15,389 nt of DNA, taken from assembly GCA_035289305.1 (NCBI GenBank), contig DATDXN010000034.1, positions 1 to 15,389 on the forward strand. Reading direction: 5' to 3'. Positions 5,721-12,937 of this stretch are shown here, in pieces (positions within the stretch are counted from its first letter, which is position 1; every line of letters begins with the position of its first letter). The notes beneath the pieces were generated by a model, which worked only from the letters and a program-made list of their open reading frames with translations, made no database searches and was not told the DNA's origin. Origin of the DNA: DATDXN01 sp035289305 (GTDB lineage: Bacteria; Patescibacteriota; Microgenomatia; UBA1406; HO2-37-13b). The translations under genes and the position numbers were made by a program.

Positions 5721-8009
5721 TTAAAAAGAAATCACCTCTCCCTGCTTCGACTTATCTTTCAAAATGTGGAGCACAATGGTATCTTCGATCATATCGCGCA
5801 TGACGCGCTCCATATTGCGTGCGCCAAACTGGGGATCATATCCTGCCGCGACGACCTTTTTCAAAAAATCTTTTGACACGTTCACCTGAATATGATGAAG
5901 TTTCTCGACCTCCATTTTCATCTCTTCCACCTTTTTTTGCGCGATGGTATAAATAGCTTCCTTTGATAGGGGGCGATACACGACAACTCCGTCAAAACGA
6001 TTTAAGAATTCCGGGGTAAAATAATGCTTTGCAACCAAATAATCGATGAGTTTTTTTTCATACTCACGTGATGAAAGAGAATCTTCGTTTGTTTTTTCCT
6101 GATATCCCATCTGGGCAAAAATAAGATCCGATCCTGCATTTGATGTCGCAATAATAATAAGATTTTTGCAATCAACCCTTTTCCCATACCCGTCAACGAA
6201 ATATCCCTCATCCAACACCGTGAGAAAAATATTGATAAGTTGTGGATCTGCTTTCTCCAGCTCATCCAGGAGAAGAACTCCGTACGGTTTCTCACGGATA
6301 GCCGCGGTCAAAAGACCGGGAAAGCCTTTTTCTGCCGATCCAATGAGTTGTGCGATATCGCCTTTGTTTTGATAAAAAGACATATCAAATCTCGTAAGCT
6401 GATCCTCTGATCCAAAAAAAATAGTCGCCAGCGCTTTTGCGGTTTCAGTTTTCCCTACACCCGTGGGCCCAAAAAAAAGAAAGCTTGCTAGAGGTTTTTT
6501 TCTTTTTGAGGAAATGACAAAAGAATTTCTGATGGCTGCAGAGAGCTTTGTAATAGGTTCTTTTTGGAAAATGACCCGCTCCTCGAGCGTTGTCTCTAAA
6601 CTCAACAATGTTTTTTTTATTTTTTCATCAAGCCAGACGGGAATATGTGTTTTTTTGGTAAGAACGACATCAACGATATCGGGCGTAACGACCAATTCTG
6701 CCTTCTGCCTTTTGCCTTTTGCCTTTTGCAATTGGATTACATACGCGCATGCTTCATCCAACAGTTCAATCGCTTTTTCAGGAAAGGGTATATGCGTGAT
6801 ATAAAAATTGCTCTTTTTGATGATTTCATCAATCGTCTCATAGGGCACAAGCACATGATACGCATGTTCAAAATCAAACACCTTTTCCATTAATATTCTA
6901 TATGCCTCTTTTTGCGCAATCTCGTACACGTCTATTTTTGAAAAAAGTCTGACCATTTTTGGGTTGGGAAAAATGTATTTTTGGAAAAGAAAGGGTGTTG
7001 TAATACCTATAAATTGAAGCTTTTGTGAGGCGGCAAATCGAGCAATAATGTCCGTTATATCCATCTTTCCTTCCTCCCGCGCGACAAACGCATCCAAATT
7101 ATCAATAAAAATAATAATGTTCCCTGCATCTTCCGCTTCTTTAAAAACTGTGGTGAGGGTTTCTTCTTTTTTGTGTACATCAGTATTTTGTGCGAGGATT
7201 TTTTTTATGTCGATCTTTATAATGCGCTTGTATGCAAGAAGAGAATTGACTCTTCCCTCATATATTTTTTTAGCCAAGGCTTCAACAATTGTGTGTTTGC
7301 CCACGCCTTCCTCTCCAACAATGAGCGCGTTTGCCTCGTCTGTTTTGGAAAGCGCGAGTTCAATATGGGAGATTTCTTTGCCGCGGCCGACCAAATGTTT
7401 GAAATGAGACTGCGCTTGCGTGAGTTCTTCACCGTACTGATCAAGAGTAGGCGTATATCCCACACTCCAATCTTTGGCAAGAGGAGGAGTCGAAAACAGA
7501 AGTTGACTATCCCACCACGGTTTTTTTTTGATAACTGTGGCATAGTAGAGGGAAAACCACTCCTCAATTTTTTCTTTATTTTCGGGTTTGCGCATGCGTT
7601 TTTTGAAAAACTCATCATGCGCCGTTTCTTTTTTTTCTTCTTCTGTCTTATAAAAAGAGGACAACACATACCAGAAAGGAAGAAATATGAGATAGAGTAC
7701 TGATAAAAAAGGAACCGCGAACACAAAAAAAGACTGCACGATGCAATATTCAATAAGCACAACCGTCCGCATCACCATGCCCACCCCCGATGAAATGAAA
7801 TTAAAGCTCGCTCTTCTTATCCATTCTTCTAAAGAAAACCCTGGTATAGTCTTTTTCGTGATCAATCGCTTCCATGGATAAAAAAAGGTTTTGAGTACAT
7901 AGAGAACCGAAAAGTAATAAGGGAGAAACACAAAAATATTAAATATGGCAGTAAAAAGCTCTGCTATATACTGCTTCGCAAAAGCGGAAAAACTTCTTTT
8001 ATCTTTCAT
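5721..8009 (-). CDS. Membrane-anchored ClpC-like two-domain AAA+ ATPase
   Basis: With the start at 8009 the protein has 762 residues. The N-terminal 130 or so residues hold several hydrophobic segments (around IFNIFVFLPYYFSVLYVL and SFFVFAVPFLSVLYLIFL) in place of a Clp-N domain, so the ATPase should sit on the cytoplasmic face of the membrane. D1 has a Walker A near residue 232 (GEEGVGKHT) and a Walker B near 300 (IFIDNLD). The Walker B Glu is Asn and the Walker A Thr is His, so D1 may bind ATP but probably hydrolyses it poorly. D2 looks active: GPTGVGKTET near 513, LLLDELEKAD near 580, ATSNAG, PEFLNRFD (arginine finger) and GARN (sensor 2). MGY near 632 sits where ClpP-docking loops lie. 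An in-frame ATG at 8030 is overlapped by the TATAAT box, so 8009 is the preferred start. The substrate and any partner peptidase are unknown. Confidence 0.85.
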   Translation of the reverse strand: MKDKRSFSAFAKQYIAELFTAIFNIFVFLPYYFSVLYVLKTFFYPWKRLITKKTIPGFSLEEWIRRASFNFISSGVGMVMRTVVLIEYCIVQSFFVFAVPFLSVLYLIFLPFWYVLSSFYKTEEEKKETAHDEFFKKRMRKPENKEKIEEWFSLYYATVIKKKPWWDSQLLFSTPPLAKDWSVGYTPTLDQYGEELTQAQSHFKHLVGRGKEISHIELALSKTDEANALIVGEEGVGKHTIVEALAKKIYEGRVNSLLAYKRIIKIDIKKILAQNTDVHKKEETLTTVFKEAEDAGNIIIFIDNLDAFVAREEGKMDITDIIARFAASQKLQFIGITTPFLFQKYIFPNPKMVRLFSKIDVYEIAQKEAYRILMEKVFDFEHAYHVLVPYETIDEIIKKSNFYITHIPFPEKAIELLDEACAYVIQLQKAKGKRQKAELVVTPDIVDVVLTKKTHIPVWLDEKIKKTLLSLETTLEERVIFQKEPITKLSAAIRNSFVISSKRKKPLASFLFFGPTGVGKTETAKALATIFFGSEDQLTRFDMSFYQNKGDIAQLIGSAEKGFPGLLTAAIREKPYGVLLLDELEKADPQLINIFLTVLDEGYFVDGYGKRVDCKNLIIIATSNAGSDLIFAQMGYQEKTNEDSLSSREYEKKLIDYLVAKHYFTPEFLNRFDGVVVYRPLSKEAIYTIAQKKVEEMKMEVEKLHHIQVNVSKDFLKKVVAAGYDPQFGARNMERVMRDMIEDTIVLHILKDKSKQGEVISF
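6700..6730 (-). repeat. Heptamer microsatellite in the ClpC-like linker
   Basis: Near-identical 7-nt units (TTTTGCC on the plus strand) are repeated about four times in tandem. They encode the Lys/Gln/Ala-rich stretch KAKGKRQKAE between D1 and D2 (about residues 426-436). The unit is not a multiple of three, so gain or loss of one copy would shift the frame. It reads as a simple-sequence insertion in an exposed linker. Confidence 0.6.
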
Positions 8010-8019
8010 AAAAATGGTG

Positions 8020-8036
8020 TATGATTTCATTATATA
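8020..8036. promoter_or_regulatory. Overlapping divergent -10 boxes for the ClpC-like and pilin-like genes
   Basis: On the minus strand TATAAT (8034-8029) lies 19 nt before the ATG at 8009, with a weak TTTATT 17 bp upstream. On the plus strand TATATA (8031-8036) lies 4 nt, or TATGAT (8020-8025) 15 nt, before the pilin ATG at 8041. The two divergent genes are 31 bp apart, so both promoters must lie in, or reach into, the opposite gene's 5' end. Confidence 0.4.
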
Positions 8037-8040
8037 GAGT

Positions 8041-8610
8041 ATGGTGGAAAAAATAAATCCCGATTTGGTCGGGATAAAGAAAACTAAAAGAGGCGGGTTT
8101 ACCCTCATAGAACTGCTCATTGTCATCGGCATCCTCGGATTTCTCATAACTGCTGTCTTACTTGCCATTTCTCCTGCGGAGCTTTGGAAAAAGACCCGCG
8201 ATACCCGCAGGATCAAAGATACGCAGCGACTGCAAACGACGCTTGACCGATACGTACAGGAAACGCCACCTGTCAATATTACCGGTTGTCTTACCAGTCA
8301 ATGTCACAGCAATAATGCAGTTACTTTTGGAACTCCCCAACCATGCGACTCAAATTGGCTCCAAATCAATGTATGTCAATATACACAAACAGTCCCTGTT
8401 GATCCACGAAATAGGCTTTCTACACAATTCGTCAATGGATCTGGTCCTGGTCTTTTTATTACTTCATCTGGTGCGTATATAGCAAAAATAAGAAACGGAT
8501 ATTTTGAAGTGGTTAACTATTTCGAATCAGAGTCAAACAGAAACAAATTAACCAACGATGGAGGAAACAGCAGCATATGGTATGAAGTAGGAACCAAACT
8601 GTCACTGTAA
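8041..8610 (+). CDS. Type IV pilin-like (prepilin) protein
   Basis: This 189-residue protein has a class III signal peptide. A charged 19-residue leader ends in KTKRGG. Cleavage between G19 and F20 would expose FTLIELLIVIGILGFLITAVLLAI, with the conserved Glu at mature position 5 (E24). Prepilin peptidase would process it, and it would be assembled or held in the membrane by type IV pilus or pseudopilus machinery. The globular part has four Cys (GCLTSQC, PCDSNW, NVCQY) that could form disulfides, and a PVDPRN motif often seen before the last strand of pseudopilins. No other pilus gene is in the window. The leader is encoded by a perfect 7-bp palindrome. The start at 8041 gives a normal short leader peptide. 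Confidence 0.88.
   Translation: MVEKINPDLVGIKKTKRGGFTLIELLIVIGILGFLITAVLLAISPAELWKKTRDTRRIKDTQRLQTTLDRYVQETPPVNITGCLTSQCHSNNAVTFGTPQPCDSNWLQINVCQYTQTVPVDPRNRLSTQFVNGSGPGLFITSSGAYIAKIRNGYFEVVNYFESESNRNKLTNDGGNSSIWYEVGTKLSL
8054..8078 (+). repeat. Palindromic element in the 5' coding end of the pilin-like gene
   Basis: ATCCCGA (8057-8063), a 5-nt loop and TCGGGAT (8069-8075) form a perfect 7-bp hairpin 17 nt into the coding sequence. The surrounding 25 bases match 10482-10506 in the S41 protease gene at 22 positions. It encodes NPDLVGI in the prepilin leader. Confidence 0.7.
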
Positions 8611-8628
8611 CCCTTTTTCAAATTCATA

Positions 8629-8657
8629 TTGCTTTTATACTGATTTTTTTGTATACT
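8629..8657 (+). promoter_or_regulatory. Promoter of the rpsF-ssb-rpsR operon
   Basis: TTGCTT (8629-8634), a 17-bp spacer and TATACT (8652-8657) lie upstream of rpsF, with 11 nt between the -10 and the ATG at 8669. The predicted leader is about 4 nt, unusually short for a ribosomal protein operon and too short for a leader-encoded autoregulatory structure. Confidence 0.6.
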
Positions 8658-8668
8658 AGAAGCAAGAT

Positions 8669-8941
8669 ATGAATGTATACGAACTCGCAGTGATTGTGAA
8701 ACAAGACTCGGCAGAACTGCTTGCGAAACTAGAACAAATCATTTCAAACACCGCAGGGAAAATAACCGCGCGAAATAACTGGGGGAAAAAGAATTTTTAC
8801 TACCCCATCAAGAAAACGAAAAGCGGCTATTATCATCTTTTTACTATAGAAGACGAGAGCGAAAAAGTGGGAGAGATGAAAAAACAACTTGACCGCAGTG
8901 AAGATGTTATACGATACCTTTTAATAAAAGTAAAAAAATAA
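8669..8941 (+). CDS. rpsF: 30S ribosomal protein S6
   Basis: This 90-residue protein has the S6 fold. It opens with MNVYELAVIVKQD, continues with NWGKKNFYYPIKKTKSGYYH (the conserved strand with G-K-K-x-x-x-Y-P-I-K) and ends with VIRYLLIKVKK. S6 binds 16S rRNA with S18 on the platform of the small subunit. It is the first gene of the canonical rpsF-ssb-rpsR order, which supports the identity. It ends in TAA six nucleotides before the ssb start codon. Confidence 0.96.
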   Translation: MNVYELAVIVKQDSAELLAKLEQIISNTAGKITARNNWGKKNFYYPIKKTKSGYYHLFTIEDESEKVGEMKKQLDRSEDVIRYLLIKVKK

Positions 8942-8947
8942 CCCTAC

Positions 8948-9442
8948 ATGTCATCACGATCTTTAAATAGAGCAACGCTCATCGGCAATCTCACACGGGA
9001 CCCGGAGCTTAAATATACACCGCAGGGTACTGCTGTCTGTACTTTTGGCGTTGCCACAAACAGAAATTGGGTTACTGCAACAGGAGAACTCAAAGAAGAC
9101 GTACAGTATCATCGCATTGTCGCATGGCAAAAACTCGCAGAACTGTGTGGGAAAATTCTCGCAAAAGGCAAGAAAGTGTATCTTGAAGGACGCATCACTT
9201 ATCGAAGCTACATAGGAAAAGACGGAGTACAGCGAACTATCACCGAGATTATTCTTGATGATTTCGTGGTGCTTGATGCCAGACGGCCGGAAAATGCCCC
9301 ATCTTCTTCTTATGTGTCTTCCAAACAAGTAGGAAAAACGCCGTACGAAAGACCAACAGAAAAACCAGTCGAGAAGTCTGAAGAAGTCTCATCAGAAAAA
9401 TTAATGGATGAAAAAATTGAACCTGAAGATATTCCTTTCTAA
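8948..9442 (+). CDS. ssb: Single-stranded DNA-binding protein
   Basis: This 164-residue SSB protects single-stranded DNA during replication and repair. The OB-fold covers residues about 1-110: LNRATLIGNLTRDPELKYT, then FGVATNR, VAWQKLAELC and YLEGRITYRSY. A variable Ser/Glu/Pro-rich linker follows. The acidic tip ends in EPEDIPF, matching the canonical tail that docks partner proteins. It starts six nucleotides after rpsF, with no Shine-Dalgarno sequence in the gap, so translation probably depends on coupling or re-initiation. It ends in TAA four nucleotides before rpsR. Confidence 0.96.
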   Translation: MSSRSLNRATLIGNLTRDPELKYTPQGTAVCTFGVATNRNWVTATGELKEDVQYHRIVAWQKLAELCGKILAKGKKVYLEGRITYRSYIGKDGVQRTITEIILDDFVVLDARRPENAPSSSYVSSKQVGKTPYERPTEKPVEKSEEVSSEKLMDEKIEPEDIPF

Positions 9443-9446
9443 AATT

Positions 9447-9653
9447 ATGAGAAAATGTTTTTTTTGCACACATAAAATTGAGCCGTCCTATAAAGATCCC
9501 GTACAACTTGAGAAATTTTTGACGGTAAGAAAAAAAATCGTTTCGCGGGAAGAGAGCAATTTGTGTGCCCGCCATCAGCGAACACTTGCAAAAGAAGTCA
9601 AACATGCGCGCTTTCTAGCACTCCTTCCATACGTTTCCTACCAAAGATCCTAA
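9447..9653 (+). CDS. rpsR: 30S ribosomal protein S18
   Basis: This is a 68-residue S18, the S6 partner on the 30S platform. The core KDPVQLEKFLTVRKKIVSRE and the C-terminal RHQRTLAKEVKHARFLALLP are diagnostic. The start is the ATG at 9447; the frame is open further back, but that stretch is the end of ssb in another frame. C4 and C7 (CFFC) with C40 and H43 (CARH) form a likely Cys3His zinc site, as in zinc-binding versions of S18. There is no Shine-Dalgarno sequence in the 4-nt gap after ssb. Confidence 0.95.
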   Translation: MRKCFFCTHKIEPSYKDPVQLEKFLTVRKKIVSREESNLCARHQRTLAKEVKHARFLALLPYVSYQRS

Positions 9654-9664
9654 AAACTCTTCCA

Positions 9665-9693
9665 TTGAGGTTTCACCATAACTCTTTTATAAT
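9665..9693 (+). promoter_or_regulatory. Promoter that sets the start of the 9701 gene
   Basis: TTGAGG (9665-9670), exactly 17 bp, and a consensus TATAAT (9688-9693) precede the ATG at 9701 by 7 nt, so transcription should start at or next to that ATG. The in-frame ATG at 9692 overlaps the -10 box and would not be transcribed from this promoter. Confidence 0.65.
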
Positions 9694-9700
9694 GAGAATC

Positions 9701-10438
9701 ATGATCATTACTCTTACTGTCCCGCAGGAAGCAAAATTAGCTATATCTCACGGACAACACATCTCGTTTGGAGATACTTTGTGGGAATACACCCGATATA
9801 AAGATATAATGGTGGATATTGCTCGCATACTCAAAATTCCCCCTCATACTATTTTTCACTATCTTGCAAAAGTTATTGGCGCACAGATCAAAAAAGGAGA
9901 AATAATCGCTGCAAAAAAAGGAATGATATCAAGTAAACGCATACATGCACCCGGCGATGCAATTTTGAAGGAAATAAACCATAAAACAGGCACCATCACG
10001 CTCACCCCACTTACTTTCGATAATAATGTGTCCACATCATCTACGACCACTGCCGCTGCTCCTTTCACGGCAAAACTTATAGAAGTAGGAGAAAACAGTA
10101 TTAAAGTAGCATTTGACGGAGGGTATGGTTTTGATGTCGAACCACCCACATATGATTGGGGAGGCGAAATAGTGTATATAGATACAGACACACATCAACA
10201 TATGAACGAACAAGATATTAATCGCAAGATCATATGCCTTAAAGAAATAACCCCTTACCTGGCTGCAAAATGCGAAACGCTGGGATGTAGTGGTTTCGTA
10301 TGTTTTTCCGGAGGAAAGATGGCAACACTTCCCTGCGCGAATATAGTGAACGAAGAAGATTTTGACCGCCTAATTTCTGCAAAAAAGAAATACATCATGG
10401 TGTCGAAAATAGACAAAAAAGGGGTCATTTATGATTAA
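9701..10438 (+). CDS. Unrecognised protein with a barrel-sandwich-like N-terminal region
   Basis: This is a 245-residue protein I do not recognise. The first 110 or so residues (LAISHGQHISFGDTLWEY, IGAQIKKGEIIAAKKG, RIHAPGDAILKEINHKTGTITL) have the spacing of a barrel-sandwich/lipoyl-like fold with 'G-x-x-I-x-x-G-x-x-I' turns, but no modified-lysine motif stands out. A Ser/Thr/Ala-rich linker (STSSTTTAAA) leads to a second part. C191, C196 and C201 (CETLGCSGFVC) and a later LPC could bind metal or form disulfides. No signal peptide or membrane segment is visible, so a cytoplasmic site is likely. It follows rpsR by 47 nt, with its own promoter. The frame is open upstream to 9563, but the promoter supports 9701 as the start. 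Confidence 0.65.
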   Translation: MIITLTVPQEAKLAISHGQHISFGDTLWEYTRYKDIMVDIARILKIPPHTIFHYLAKVIGAQIKKGEIIAAKKGMISSKRIHAPGDAILKEINHKTGTITLTPLTFDNNVSTSSTTTAAAPFTAKLIEVGENSIKVAFDGGYGFDVEPPTYDWGGEIVYIDTDTHQHMNEQDINRKIICLKEITPYLAAKCETLGCSGFVCFSGGKMATLPCANIVNEEDFDRLISAKKKYIMVSKIDKKGVIYD

Positions 10439-10442
10439 GACA

Positions 10443-10451
10443 TGATATACT
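10443..10451 (+). promoter_or_regulatory. Extended -10 promoter of the protease pair
   Basis: TGATATACT, identical to the extended -10 upstream of two minus-strand genes (150-145 and 1507-1502), ends 8 nt before the ATG at 10460. No good -35 is seen. The predicted mRNA is leaderless or has a 1-2 nt leader. Confidence 0.55.
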
Positions 10452-10459
10452 GAAAGCTT

Positions 10460-11725
10460 ATGTCCTTAAATAAACTCCGATTAAATCCCAATTTAATCGG
10501 GATAAATCCGAATAAATTTACTCAATTCCTCATTGTTCTCTGTATCGCTGTTTTTATATTTGGTCTCGGGTATAAAACTGGCGAGTACAAAACATTTCTT
10601 CAAAAAAAAGATCGACCATCTTTTTCCTCGCTTTTTCGAGAAAAAAATAATCCAAAAAACATAGATTTTTCTCTTTTTTGGGATGTGTGGGAAACGGTAG
10701 GGAAAAAATTCGTGGATAAAACAAAACTCGATGACACTGCCATGTACTACGGCGCCATAAGAGGAATGGTGGCAGCCCTTGACGATCCCTATACGTTTTT
10801 CTTGACCCCTGATGAAAACAAAGAAAGCAAAGCAGATCTTGAGGGTGTATTTGAGGGAATTGGCGCGCAACTGGGGATGAAAGAAGGCAGAATCGTCGTC
10901 ATAGCTCCCATCAAAAATTCACCGGCTGAAAAAGGGGGAGTGCTTGCTGGCGATATCATCCTGAAAGTAGACGGCGCGGCAACTGATACGTGGTCGCTTC
11001 CTCTTGCCGTGTCAAAAATCCGTGGGGAAAAGGGGAAAGCGGTGAAACTCACACTCTTTCGAAACGGTAAAGAATTTGAAGTAGAAATAATTCGGGATGA
11101 AATACAAGTGGCGTCAGTTGAGGTCGCGTATGAAAAAGATGTCGCAGTGCTTAAACTCATCAAGTTTGGAGATGATACTATCGGCGAATGGTCAAAAGCA
11201 GTCAATACTATTTCGGGCAAATGGAAAGGGAGAGAAATCAAGGGTCTTGTTTTGGATATGCGTGATAACCCAGGAGGATATTTGCAAGGTGCTGTGCATA
11301 TCGCCTCTGAATTTGTTGAGGGCGATAAGCTCATTGTCAAACAAGAATACACTGATGGTTCCTCTGAAGAATACACCGTCAATCATCGCGGTAAATTGCT
11401 TGATATTCCACTCGTCGTTTTGATCAACAAAGGTTCAGCGAGCGCCTCTGAAATTGTGGCAGGAGCGCTTCGCGACTACAAACGAGCAAAACTCATTGGT
11501 GAGAAATCATTCGGGAAAGGATCTATTCAAGAGGCAGTGGATCTCAAAGGCGGGGCGGGGCTGCATGTGACGATTGCGAAGTGGATATTGCCAAAAGGAG
11601 ATTGGATCAATAGCACAGGGGTCTCCCCCGATATCACAGTTAAAATTCCCGAGGATGGCGAAAATACCACGACCCGTGAAAGCGATAAACAACTTGAAAA
11701 AGCACTGGAGGAAATGGTAAAGTAA
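10460..11725 (+). CDS. S41 C-terminal processing peptidase with PDZ domain
   Basis: This is a 421-residue membrane-anchored serine protease of the CtpA/CtpB/Prc family, which trims or degrades envelope proteins from their C-termini. A short N-terminal tail precedes one membrane segment (about residues 21-38, TQFLIVLCIAVFIFGLGY). A PDZ domain follows (about 128-215, GIGAQLGMKEGRIVVIAPIKNSPAEKGG in pieces). The S41 catalytic domain carries LDMRDNPGG at 265-273, S328 in NKGSASASEI and K353 in SFGKGSIQ, the Ser-Lys dyad. All key residues are present and the length is typical. It is the first gene of a probable two-gene operon with htrA, 11 nt apart. The N-terminal tail contains a palindromic element shared with the pilin-like gene. 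Confidence 0.93.
   Translation: MSLNKLRLNPNLIGINPNKFTQFLIVLCIAVFIFGLGYKTGEYKTFLQKKDRPSFSSLFREKNNPKNIDFSLFWDVWETVGKKFVDKTKLDDTAMYYGAIRGMVAALDDPYTFFLTPDENKESKADLEGVFEGIGAQLGMKEGRIVVIAPIKNSPAEKGGVLAGDIILKVDGAATDTWSLPLAVSKIRGEKGKAVKLTLFRNGKEFEVEIIRDEIQVASVEVAYEKDVAVLKLIKFGDDTIGEWSKAVNTISGKWKGREIKGLVLDMRDNPGGYLQGAVHIASEFVEGDKLIVKQEYTDGSSEEYTVNHRGKLLDIPLVVLINKGSASASEIVAGALRDYKRAKLIGEKSFGKGSIQEAVDLKGGAGLHVTIAKWILPKGDWINSTGVSPDITVKIPEDGENTTTRESDKQLEKALEEMVK
10482..10506 (+). repeat. Palindromic element in the 5' coding end of the S41 protease gene
   Basis: ATCCC (10485-10489) and GGGAT (10499-10503) form a hairpin. The 25-base segment matches 8054-8078 at 22 positions, and the three differences are all G-to-A relative to that copy. 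It is read in the same frame and encodes NPNLIGI just before the membrane segment. Confidence 0.6.
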
Positions 11726-11736
11726 TAGAAACACCT

Positions 11737-12885
11737 ATGAAAAAATTACTACTTTTGTTAGCTCTGGCTGTCGTGCTTTTTGCGGTATTTTCCCCATCAA
11801 GCTTTCTCACCAAAGGAAAAGCGCTTTTTCCTTTTCCCACAACTTCTCCCCAGTCACAAACGTTTGAAAAACAAACCGTCGTTCAGGAAGAATCTGCAAT
11901 CATCAAAACAATTGGAGAAACCGTGCCTTCTGTAGTCACTATTGGTATCTCAAAAGTTACTTCATCGCGTGATTTTTTTGAGATTGATCCGTCTAGCCCA
12001 TTTTCACCATTCAGGAGAATTCCCGGACGGGAGGAAAAAATTGAGGAAAATATCGGGAGCGGTTTTATCGTATCAGGAGATGGCCTTATCGTGACCAATA
12101 AACACGTTGTTGCCGATACTGACGCCACATACAAAGTCTTGACCAATGATGATAAACAATATACCGTTGAAAAAATCTACCGCGACCCCTTAAATGACCT
12201 TGCAATCTTGTGCATCAGCGCAAATGGTTTAAAACCACTTCCTTTGGGAGATTCTGCGAACCTCAAACTCGGACAAATGGTCGTGGCAATCGGCACTCCG
12301 TTGGGAGAATTCAAAAACTCTGTCACATCAGGCATTATTTCAGGACTCGGAAGGGGTATAACCGCTGGCTCTCCTTTTGAGAATTATGTGGAACGGCTTG
12401 ATAACGTAATTCAAACCGATGCAGCAATCAGTCCGGGAAATTCCGGAGGACCACTGGTAAATCTTTCGGGACAAGCAATTGGTGTTAATGCAGCGATTTC
12501 ACAGGAAGGGCAAAATATCGGCTTTGCAATTCCGATCAACATCGTCAAAGAACTCATCAAAAATTTCAATGAGGCGGGTGGTAAGATCGTCCATCCCTTT
12601 TTGGGTGTGCGATACAAGATGATTGACCGCCAAACCGCTATCCTCAACGATATCCCGGAGGGCGCATATATCATATCGGTTGTCGAAGATTCCCCTGCGG
12701 CACAAGCAGAGATACAAGAAGAGGACATCATCACCGAATTTGATGGCCAAAAAATCAAAGGCGATGATGACCAAACGCTTCAGAAACTCATCAGTCAAAA
12801 AAAAGTGGGAGACCGCGTGCGTCTAACTATCTGGCGAGACGGAAAAACAATGGAAAAAACAGTCACCTTGGAAAACTTTGAGTAA
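11737..12885 (+). CDS. HtrA/DegP-family trypsin-like serine protease
   Basis: This is a 382-residue envelope quality-control protease. An N-terminal membrane segment (residues 4-18) anchors or exports it. The S1C protease domain has the intact triad H123 (TNKHVV), D154 (DPLNDLAIL) and S236 (SPGNSGGPL), plus the GSGFIVSGDGLIVTN strand before the His. One PDZ domain (about 285-375) has FLGVRY, SPAAQAEIQEEDIITEFDG and the closing TIWRDGK. The single PDZ and N-terminal anchor resemble the DegS/HtrA layout more than DegP. It follows the S41 protease by 11 nt without its own Shine-Dalgarno sequence or a clear promoter, so the two are probably co-expressed. After its stop, 12886-12937 holds only a T-rich stretch. 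Confidence 0.94.
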   Translation: MKKLLLLLALAVVLFAVFSPSSFLTKGKALFPFPTTSPQSQTFEKQTVVQEESAIIKTIGETVPSVVTIGISKVTSSRDFFEIDPSSPFSPFRRIPGREEKIEENIGSGFIVSGDGLIVTNKHVVADTDATYKVLTNDDKQYTVEKIYRDPLNDLAILCISANGLKPLPLGDSANLKLGQMVVAIGTPLGEFKNSVTSGIISGLGRGITAGSPFENYVERLDNVIQTDAAISPGNSGGPLVNLSGQAIGVNAAISQEGQNIGFAIPINIVKELIKNFNEAGGKIVHPFLGVRYKMIDRQTAILNDIPEGAYIISVVEDSPAAQAEIQEEDIITEFDGQKIKGDDDQTLQKLISQKKVGDRVRLTIWRDGKTMEKTVTLENFE

Positions 12886-12937
12886 AGTATTTTTTATTGT
12901 TTGTCCGAAGTATTTGAAGAACGATTTTGCAGACTAA

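Noticed and set aside
8031..8276. Upstream extension of the ClpC-like gene to 8276
   Set aside because: It is antisense to the pilin-like gene, which has a perfect prepilin signal, and the -10 box lies at 8034-8029.
9563..9700. Upstream extension of the 9701 gene to 9563
   Set aside because: This part overlaps rpsR in another frame and contains the promoter. Its composition is unlike the rest of the protein.
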